A stretch of 8,829 nt of DNA from Collinsella sp. GTDB lineage: Bacteria; Actinomycetota; Coriobacteriia; Coriobacteriales; Coriobacteriaceae. The position numbers were made by a program, and so were the translations under genes. Below the pieces are notes generated by a model. That model was given only the letters and a program-made list of their open reading frames with translations. It did no database searches and was not told the origin of the DNA. Below are positions 1 through 4,775 of this stretch, piece by piece. How positions within the stretch are numbered: the first letter of the stretch is position 1; every line of letters begins with the position of its first letter. The DNA is taken from positions 1 through 8,829 of the forward strand of contig WGSR01000053.1 of NCBI GenBank assembly GCA_014871545.1, written 5' to 3'.

Positions 1-1
1 G

Positions 2-934
2 CTAGCAGACCTGACGAACTTCGATGTTCTTCTTGTATTCGTCCACCTTGGCAAAGTCGCCCAGGCCCGGGCACTCGACCACGTTGGCGCCGGTGGCCAT
101 CGACAGACGGAGGGCATCCTCGACGCGCTTGGGAGCGTCGTGCCATACGGACAGGAAGGCAGCGAGCGAGGAATCGCCGGCGCACACCGTCGACAGCAGC
201 TTGACGTCGAAGGTGCGATTGGCAAACCAGATGTGCTCGCCGTTGGAGAAGTACGCACCGGCGCCACCGAGGGTCAGCAGCACGTTCTTGGCGCCCTTAG
301 CGTGCAGCTCGGCCATAGCGCCCTTGACGGACTCATCGTCGCCACCGCTCACCTTAATGCCAAAGATGTCGAGCAGCTCGTCGTCATTGGGCTTGATCAG
401 CAGCGGCTCCATGGCAATGAGGTCTGCCAGCTGATGGCTCGAGATGTCGAGGACGAACTCGGCCCCCTTGGCCTTGACGCGGCGCAGGACCTCGGCCAAG
501 AAGCCCTCGGAAGTGTTGGGAGGCAGCGAGCCGCTGATGACCAGGCAGGTCATGTCATCGAGCGAATCGATGAGCTCAAACATCTCCTGCTCGTTGGCCT
601 CGTTGATAGCGGCACCGGCGTTGACCATGTTGTACTCGGTGTCGGGGCCGGCGTTGAGGAACACATTGACGCGCGTAATGCCGTCGGTCCACACGGGTTT
701 GACGGGCACGCCCAGGGCCTCGGCGCCCTTAACGATAAACTCGCCCGAGAAACCGGCGAAGAAGCCCAGGATTGTGGTGTCGACGCCGTAGTGATCGAGC
801 GTAAACGAGACGTTTAGGCCCTTGCCGTTGGGCGTGTAGACGGCGTTGCGGGTACGCGTGACGGTGTTGGCAGCAAGACCGTCGCAGGCGATGTTGTAGT
901 CAATAGCGGGATTTGCAGTGAGCGTGTAAATCAT
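2..934 (-). CDS. fruK: 1-phosphofructokinase (PfkB/ribokinase family), paralogue 1
   Basis: Predicted cytoplasmic kinase that phosphorylates fructose 1-phosphate to fructose 1,6-bisphosphate with ATP, the step after PTS fructose import. The 310-residue length is typical of FruK/LacC proteins. Visible motifs are the N-terminal YTLTANPAID, the substrate-site NGKGLNVS (36-43), GFFAGFSG (57-64), GSLPPN (135-140), KPNDDEL (181-187), the ATP-loop LGGAGA (222-227) and CAGDSSLAAF (251-260), where Asp254 is the expected catalytic base. The usual GAGD glycine is Cys here. The ATG at 934 is preceded by AAAGGA about six bases away. An in-frame GTG at 949 would sit on that ribosome site, so I reject it. 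The upstream paralogue ends at a strong terminator, so this gene probably has its own promoter. Tagatose-6-phosphate kinase (LacC) is a related alternative, but the PTS-fructose context favours FruK. Confidence 0.88.
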   Translation of the reverse strand: MIYTLTANPAIDYNIACDGLAANTVTRTRNAVYTPNGKGLNVSFTLDHYGVDTTILGFFAGFSGEFIVKGAEALGVPVKPVWTDGITRVNVFLNAGPDTEYNMVNAGAAINEANEQEMFELIDSLDDMTCLVISGSLPPNTSEGFLAEVLRRVKAKGAEFVLDISSHQLADLIAMEPLLIKPNDDELLDIFGIKVSGGDDESVKGAMAELHAKGAKNVLLTLGGAGAYFSNGEHIWFANRTFDVKLLSTVCAGDSSLAAFLSVWHDAPKRVEDALRLSMATGANVVECPGLGDFAKVDEYKKNIEVRQVC

Positions 935-968
935 GAATGTTCCTTTCACGAAGCAACGTGTTAATGAA

Positions 969-974
969 AGTATA
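969..974 (-). promoter_or_regulatory. Candidate -10 box for the first kinase gene
   Basis: The minus strand reads TATACT here (5 of 6 to TATAAT), 35 bases upstream of the ATG, giving a leader of about 28 nt. No convincing -35 lies 16-18 bases upstream. The gene follows a terminator, so a promoter is needed in this gap. TGAAAG (plus-strand 965-970) overlaps the box, and its inverse CTTTCA is at 943-948, so an operator may cover the start region. Confidence 0.4.
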
Positions 975-1063
975 TTCCACGCATCGGTAAAAGGCTAGGA
1001 CAACTCGGTGAACGGTGTGGAAGCGATGAAGTACGGCGGGACACCTCTCCCCCGTGGCGGAAC

Positions 1064-1093
1064 AAAAAGGCGCCCCAGCCAAACCGGGGCGCC
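1064..1093 (-). terminator. Intrinsic terminator after the second kinase gene
   Basis: On the minus strand a perfect 8-bp GC stem, GGCGCCCC with GGGGCGCC (plus-strand 1086-1093 and 1069-1076), encloses a 9-nt loop and is followed directly by TTTTT. It begins about 30 nt after the stop codon of the kinase at 1122-2054, so it separates the two kinase paralogues into different transcripts. Confidence 0.88.
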
Positions 1094-1121
1094 ACATGCA
1101 CACGAATATGTCGCGGTTCGA

Positions 1122-2054
1122 TTACTGACGATCGAGCTTGCGGACGGCAACGCGCTTGCTGTACTCGTCGACGTGACCGAAGTCACCGATGCCGACGGAC
1201 TCGGCAACGTTGGCGCCGGTGGCCATAGCGAGCTTCATGGCCTCCTCGACGTTGTCGCGATCCCTGTACCACTTGTGCAGGAACGCAGCGAGGGTGCAGT
1301 CGCCGGCGCAGACGGAAGAAACCAGCTTGATGTTGAACTCACGCTTGGCGTACCAGATGTCCTCGCCGTTGGAGAAGTAAGCGTCGCCGCGGCTACCACG
1401 GGTGAGCAGCACGTTCTGAACGCCAGCGTCGTGAGCCATCTTCATGGCAACGCGAACCTCGTCGTCGGTGTCGACCGGCACGCCGAAGATGGCCTTCATC
1501 TCGTGATGGTTCGGCTTGATGAGCAGCGGCTTCTTGTGAGCGAGCTCCTTGAGCTTGTCGGAGGACAGGTCCAGGACGACGTCGGCGCCACGGGCCTGAG
1601 CGTGCTCCATGACCTGAGCCAGGAAGTCGGGCGTAGCTTTGGGAGGCACGGAGCCGGAGACGATCAGGCACTCGAGATCGCCCGCGGTGTCCAGGATGTT
1701 GTAGAGCTCCTCCTGGTGCTGCGGCGTGATCGGAGCACCCGGGTTCAGAATGCCGTACTCGTGCTGGCCATCGTTGACGTAGGTGTTAATGCGCGTGATA
1801 CCGTCGGTCCAGACCGGGCGGCAGAGGCAACCCAGGTTCATGACCTCCTCGACGATGAACTTGCCCGTGAAGCCGGCGAAGAAGCCGAGCGCGACGGTGT
1901 CGACGCCCATCTTCTTAAAGGCGAAGGACACGTCGAGGCCCTTGCCGTTAGCCGTGTAGCTGGCCGAGCCGGTGCGGACGTTCTCGTCGGGCTCGAGCGG
2001 AGAGCTCGAAACCGTCATGTCGACAGCCGGGTTAGCGGTTAGCGTGTAGAACAT
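1122..2054 (-). CDS. 1-phosphofructokinase-like PfkB-family sugar kinase, paralogue 2
   Basis: A 310-residue PfkB-family kinase that aligns end to end with the kinase at 2-934, roughly half identical by eye. Shared motifs are NGKGLDVS (36-43), GFFAGFTG (57-64), VWTDGITRIN (81-90), GSVPPK (134-139), KPNHHEM (180-186) and CAGDCTLAAF (249-258), with catalytic Asp252. Two departures stand out. Position 41 is Asp where the family and the paralogue have Asn at a substrate-contacting site. The ATP loop reads TRGSRGDAYF, one residue longer than TLGGAGAYF in the paralogue. The ATG at 2054 has a modest GGGGG ribosome site eight bases upstream. The gene lies 74 bases after ptsI on the same strand and could be co-transcribed with it. 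The substrate may be fructose 1-phosphate or a related hexose phosphate; the sequence does not decide. Confidence 0.82.
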   Translation of the reverse strand: MFYTLTANPAVDMTVSSSPLEPDENVRTGSASYTANGKGLDVSFAFKKMGVDTVALGFFAGFTGKFIVEEVMNLGCLCRPVWTDGITRINTYVNDGQHEYGILNPGAPITPQHQEELYNILDTAGDLECLIVSGSVPPKATPDFLAQVMEHAQARGADVVLDLSSDKLKELAHKKPLLIKPNHHEMKAIFGVPVDTDDEVRVAMKMAHDAGVQNVLLTRGSRGDAYFSNGEDIWYAKREFNIKLVSSVCAGDCTLAAFLHKWYRDRDNVEEAMKLAMATGANVAESVGIGDFGHVDEYSKRVAVRKLDRQ

Positions 2055-2055
2055 T

Positions 2056-2071
2056 TACAGTACCCCCTGTA
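2056..2071 (-). promoter_or_regulatory. Small hairpin holding the ribosome site of the second kinase
   Basis: On the minus strand, TACAG and CTGTA (5-bp stem) flank GGGGTA, so most of the G-run that would serve as ribosome site lies in the loop, just before the ATG at 2054. It could tune translation, but a 5-bp stem can arise by chance. Confidence 0.25.
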
Positions 2072-2081
2072 TATGTGAGGG

Positions 2082-2111
2082 CCGCGTGGCCGGCCCATTC
2101 CAACCACGCGG
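2082..2111 (-). other. Intergenic hairpin between ptsI and the second kinase
   Basis: A perfect 8-bp stem, CCGCGTGG with CCACGCGG, has a 14-nt loop that contains GGCC. It lies 18 bases after the ptsI stop codon. No T-run follows on the minus strand, so it is not a canonical intrinsic terminator. An mRNA-processing or stabilising hairpin, or a weak pause site that lowers kinase expression relative to ptsI, fits better. Confidence 0.5.
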
Positions 2112-2128
2112 TTACCTCTGATACCAAA

Positions 2129-3832
2129 TTAGCGAGCTGCGGACTCGAGCAGTGCCTTGACCTCGGCGGCGGTGTTGCAGGCGAGCGCCTTCTCGGCGAG
2201 CTCGTCGCACTCGGCCTTGGTCCACTGGCTGATGGTCTTGCGGGCGCGCAGGATCGACGGAGCGCTCATCGAGAACTCCTCCAGGCCCCAGCTGATCAGC
2301 AGCGGCTCGAGCAGCGGATCGGCAGCGGCCTCGCCGCACATACCGACCATGATGCCGGCCTTCACGCCGCTCTCGATGATGTTCTTGAGCGAGCGGAGCA
2401 CGGCGGGATAGTACACCTGGTACAGGTTGGAGATGGTGTCGTTGCCACGGTCGGCGCACATGGTGTAGCCGATCAGGTCGTTGGTGCCGATGGAGAAGAA
2501 GTCGGCGACCTCGGCCAGACGGTCTGCGAGCAGCGAAGCGGCGGGCGTCTCGACCATGATGCCGACCTCGATGTTCTCGTTGAACTTGCGACCCTCTTCG
2601 GTCAGCTCGGCCTTGCACTGCTCGACGAGCTCCTTGACAGCCAAGACCTCCTCGACGCAGGTGACGAGCGGGATCATGATCTTGACGCCACCGAAGGCGC
2701 TAGCGCGCAGCAGAGCACGGAGCTGGACCTTGTACTGGTCGGGATTGGCCAAGCAGTAACGCACGGCGCGGAAGCCCATGAAGGGGTTGTCTTCCTTGAC
2801 CATATGCAAATACGGAATCTCCTTGTCGCCACCCACATCGAGCGTGCGGATGATGACCGGAGCACCCTTGAGCGCGCTGGCGACCTTACGGTAGGCGTTG
2901 AACTGCTCCTCCTCGGAAGGAAGCTCAGCAGAGTCCATGAACAGGAACTCGGAGCGGAACAGACCGATGGCCTCGGCGTCGTGATCGAGCGCGTTGGGCA
3001 CGTCATCGGGGTTACCGATGTTGCAGGCGATGATCTTCTTGATGCCATCGGCAGTCACGGACGGCTTGCCACGGAAGGCCTCGAGGGCTGCCTTCTCGGC
3101 AGCGAAGGCCTCGGCCTTGGCGGTGTAGGCAGCGAGCGTCTCCTCGTCGGGATCGGCCTCAACGATACCCTTGCCACCGTCGACGACAACGGTCATACCG
3201 TTGCGCAGCGCGGTGCAGCTGTTGGAAACCGAAAGGACAGCCGGGATCTCGAGGGCACGCGCGATGATCGCGGAGTGCGACGTGCGGCCACCGGTCTCGG
3301 TGACGATACCGGCAACGTGGGCCTTATCGATCGTGGCGGTCATGGACGGCGTGAGGTCATGCACGACAACCACGGTGTTCTCGGGCAGGACGGAGAGGTC
3401 GACGACCTCCTTGCCCAGCAGCTCGGCCAGAATACCGGTGCGGATGTCGGCGATGTCGGCCGCGCGCAGACGGAACATCTCGTCGTCCATGGACAGGAAC
3501 ATGTTCTCGAACATGGTCGAGGTGTCCATGAGCGCCTGCTCGGCGCAGGTACCGCCGTCAATGGCGGCGTTGATGGCGTCGGTCATACCCGGATCCTGAG
3601 CCAGGACAATATGTCCGCTCATGATCTCGGCCTCGGCCTCGCCCACCGTCTCCTTCATGTGGTCGGCCTGAGCCTGGGTCTTCTCGCAAAAGACCGAAAG
3701 AGCGGACTGATAGCGCTCCTTCTCTGCTGCCGAATCAGCAACCTCGTGCGGCTCAAACGTCAAGTCGGGATCGACGGCGACCATGACGGTGCCGATACCG
3801 ATGCCCTCGGAAGCGTTGACTCCCTGATACAT
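2129..3832 (-). CDS. ptsI: PTS Enzyme I (phosphoenolpyruvate-protein phosphotransferase)
   Basis: Cytoplasmic Enzyme I takes phosphate from PEP and transfers it to HPr, feeding every PTS permease in the cell. The 567 residues match the family's usual length of about 570. The N-terminal HPr-binding and phosphohistidine half has TGGRTSHSAI (180-189), with His186 the phosphorylated residue. The C-terminal PEP-binding barrel shows GLFRSEFLFMD (290-300), RTLDVGGDK (329-337), GIMVETPAA (424-432), SIGTNDLIGYT (447-457) and GMCGEAAADP (497-506), with Cys499 in the active-site position. The start at 3832 is chosen because GAGAGGA lies six bases upstream. The ATG two codons earlier would abut that site, and a further in-frame start at 3907 would read through the hairpin after ptsH. 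It sits 133 bases downstream of ptsH. Confidence 0.96.
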   Translation of the reverse strand: MYQGVNASEGIGIGTVMVAVDPDLTFEPHEVADSAAEKERYQSALSVFCEKTQAQADHMKETVGEAEAEIMSGHIVLAQDPGMTDAINAAIDGGTCAEQALMDTSTMFENMFLSMDDEMFRLRAADIADIRTGILAELLGKEVVDLSVLPENTVVVVHDLTPSMTATIDKAHVAGIVTETGGRTSHSAIIARALEIPAVLSVSNSCTALRNGMTVVVDGGKGIVEADPDEETLAAYTAKAEAFAAEKAALEAFRGKPSVTADGIKKIIACNIGNPDDVPNALDHDAEAIGLFRSEFLFMDSAELPSEEEQFNAYRKVASALKGAPVIIRTLDVGGDKEIPYLHMVKEDNPFMGFRAVRYCLANPDQYKVQLRALLRASAFGGVKIMIPLVTCVEEVLAVKELVEQCKAELTEEGRKFNENIEVGIMVETPAASLLADRLAEVADFFSIGTNDLIGYTMCADRGNDTISNLYQVYYPAVLRSLKNIIESGVKAGIMVGMCGEAAADPLLEPLLISWGLEEFSMSAPSILRARKTISQWTKAECDELAEKALACNTAAEVKALLESAAR

Positions 3833-3855
3833 TCCCATTCCTCTCTCCGTGTCAT

Positions 3856-3886
3856 GTGATAAAGCGTTTTGCCATATCCATGACAA
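3856..3886 (-). promoter_or_regulatory. Possible ptsI promoter
   Basis: The minus strand carries TTGTCA (5 of 6 to TTGACA) at 3886-3881, then after 19 bases TATCAC (4 of 6 to TATAAT) at 3861-3856. The leader would be only about 17 nt. The -35 overlaps the T-run of the upstream hairpin, as would suit re-initiation after ptsH. The spacer is long and the -10 weak. Confidence 0.3.
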
Positions 3887-3920
3887 AAGAGCGCAGCTAC
3901 CTTGCAACAGGTCACTGCGC
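3885..3920 (-). terminator. Terminator or attenuator between ptsH and ptsI
   Basis: On the minus strand GCGCAG pairs with CTGCGC, then a two-base internal mismatch, then ACCT pairs with AGGT around the six-base loop GTTGCA. TCTTTT follows immediately. It lies about 45 bases after the ptsH stop codon. The broken stem and short interrupted T-run suggest partial rather than complete termination, giving more HPr than Enzyme I message. Confidence 0.65.
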
Positions 3921-3965
3921 CCCCAAATATGAACTTAGTTGTTCAACATGCGACCCGTTTGAGTT

Positions 3966-4229
3966 CTACTCGCCAAGACCGCTCTTGATGAGCTCGATGG
4001 CAGCAGCCAGAGCCTCGGCCTCGTCAGCGCCGTCGCACTTGACCTCGACCTCGGTACCGCAGGGGATACCAGCAGCCATGAGGGCCATCGGGGACTTACC
4101 GTTGACCTCCTTCTCGGGGGTGACGACAGTCACGTCGCAGGCGTACTTGCCCATGGTGGAGGCGAAGAGGCCGGCCGGACGCATGTGAAGACCCTGCGGA
4201 TTGACGAGGGTAGCCTTCTCAGAAACCAT
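3966..4229 (-). CDS. ptsH: PTS phosphocarrier protein HPr
   Basis: Small cytoplasmic phosphocarrier that moves phosphate from Enzyme I to the EIIA domains of PTS permeases such as FruA. Its 87 residues match the HPr fold length. The active-site motif NPQGLHMRPAG (10-20) places the phosphorylated His at 15 and the conserved Arg at 17. NGKSPMALM (43-51) holds Ser46, the residue phosphorylated by HPr kinase in Firmicutes, followed here by Pro47. The ATG at 4229 has a strong AAAAGGAG ribosome site seven bases upstream. It appears to head its own message, with ptsI downstream beyond a terminator-like hairpin. Confidence 0.96.
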   Translation of the reverse strand: MVSEKATLVNPQGLHMRPAGLFASTMGKYACDVTVVTPEKEVNGKSPMALMAAGIPCGTEVEVKCDGADEAEALAAAIELIKSGLGE

Positions 4230-4294
4230 AATTGACTCCTTTTTTGTGTTTAACCCCTGTCATGCATGCGGCAGGAGTCAGATTCACGACGTTG

Positions 4295-4300
4295 TTTATA
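4295..4300 (-). promoter_or_regulatory. Candidate -10 box for ptsH
   Basis: The minus strand reads TATAAA (5 of 6 to TATAAT) within the AT-rich GTTAATATAAAC, which is itself nearly palindromic. The leader would be about 60 nt. There is no good -35 at normal spacing. CATAAT about 30 bases further upstream is an alternative. A promoter is expected because the upstream gene fruA ends at a terminator. Confidence 0.3.
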
Positions 4301-4329
4301 TTAACTCACATCAAACTGTTTTTCATTAT
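4301..4329 (+). promoter_or_regulatory. Weak candidate plus-strand promoter facing the long inverted repeat
   Basis: TTAACT, 17 bases, then CATTAT: each hexamer matches 4 of 6 to the sigma-70 consensus at ideal spacing. The predicted start is near 4336, almost exactly where the 226-nt inverted repeat begins. AT-rich DNA gives such matches by chance, so this is only a pointer. Confidence 0.2.
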
Positions 4330-4331
4330 GT

Positions 4332-4557
4332 TTCGCACGAATTGTTGGACAGATGTGTTTGTCGTCCGCTTGCTCGCCCACAGGGGGCCGGGCGTGGCCA
4401 GTGAGATTTCCTGCTCTACAGTCCTGCTCGCACGAAGAGCACATTAAGTGCTCTTCGGCTCGTGCGGAACTCGCGATAAATCTCGCAGGCCGCGCCCGGC
4501 CCCCTGTGGGCGAGCAAGCTGCGGAAACTCAGTCGGTCCAGAGCAATATCGTGCGAA
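4332..4557. repeat. 226-nt imperfect inverted repeat (nested long hairpin)
   Basis: The DNA folds on itself almost end to end. The outer arms TTCGCACGA and TCGTGCGAA (4332-4340, 4549-4557) are perfect, with nearby ATTG/CAAT and TGGAC/GTCCA. A core arm of 27 bp is perfect (4368-4394 with 4493-4519). It continues inward to 4409/4478 with only one A-A mismatch (4400/4487) and T-G wobbles. An apical stem, CGAAGAGCAC with GTGCTCTTCG (4433-4442, 4448-4457), closes on ATTAA. No protein is encoded, and neither strand has a classic terminator tail directly after it. It could be a MITE-like or palindromic repeat, a structured RNA, or a chromosomal hairpin. This and the next element account for most of the 546-base gene-free stretch 4230-4775. 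Confidence 0.9.
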
Positions 4558-4623
4558 CGGAATTCTGGCTGATTTTTGTTCGCCTGGTTGAACTAGTTGA
4601 AGGGGCCTATCTGTACCCTTTTG

Positions 4624-4694
4624 TAAGTTGCGGTGAAATAGGGACTGAATTTGGGGTTGAATCGTTTACACAGTCCCTATTTCACCGCAACTTA
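4624..4694. repeat. 71-nt inverted repeat with perfect 24-bp arms
   Basis: The arms 4624-4647 and 4671-4694 are exact reverse complements, containing GCGGTGAAATAGGGACTG and its complement, around a 23-nt loop. The element lies 11 bases outside the fruA terminator, in the ptsH-fruA gap. It is not a standard terminator: the stem is not GC-dense at the base and no T-run follows. It resembles dispersed palindromic (REP/MITE-like) elements. I think I have seen this arm sequence in other Coriobacteriia, but that is recollection I could not check. Confidence 0.88.
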
Positions 4695-4704
4695 TTTGGG
4701 GATG

Positions 4705-4737
4705 AAAAAGGCGGAGGCCCTGGAGAGGGTCTCCGCC
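4705..4737 (-). terminator. Intrinsic terminator of fruA
   Basis: The minus strand forms GGCGGAG-A-CCCT, loop CTCC, AGGG-C-CTCCGCC followed by TTTTT, a 12-position stem with one mismatch. It begins about 40 nt after the fruA stop codon. The plus strand also ends in TTTG, so it may work weakly in the other direction. Confidence 0.88.
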
Positions 4738-4775
4738 TTTGTTACAAGGGGCGATGTTATTCGCGTACCGTGGAA

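Noticed and set aside
140..817. A 225-codon plus-strand frame opposite the first kinase
   Set aside because: Shadow frame with the same biased composition as the others and no recognisable domain.
935..949. GTG at 949 as the start of the first kinase
   Set aside because: The GTG is part of the ribosome-binding stretch for the ATG at 934, and the paralogue aligns from that ATG with the same 310-residue length.
1008..2042. A 344-codon plus-strand frame opposite the second kinase
   Set aside because: Shadow of a well-supported PfkB-family gene. Its start would also lie across the terminator at 1064-1093.
2075..3859. A 594-codon open frame on the plus strand opposite ptsI
   Set aside because: Antisense shadow of ptsI, whose catalytic motifs are all intact on the minus strand. 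The product is Asp/Gly/Val/Leu-rich without family features.
3833..3907. In-frame start at 3907 (or 3838) for ptsI
   Set aside because: The 3907 extension crosses the hairpin and T-run after ptsH and adds residues that Enzyme I does not have. The 3838 ATG abuts the ribosome site, which is well spaced only for 3832.
4600..4620. AAGGG...CCCTT hairpin before the 71-nt repeat as a plus-strand terminator
   Set aside because: Only a 5-bp stem with an 11-base loop and a short T-run; too weak to call.
4332..4694. CRISPR array, tRNA or rRNA in the ptsH-fruA gap
   Set aside because: The repeats are inverted pairs, not regularly spaced direct repeats. No cloverleaf with a CCA-proximal acceptor and TTC loop, and no rRNA motif, was found.
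4332..4694. An insertion sequence
   Set aside because: The inverted repeats contain no transposase frame, and I could not find matching target-site duplications at their outer edges. A non-autonomous repeat remains possible and is listed as a finding.
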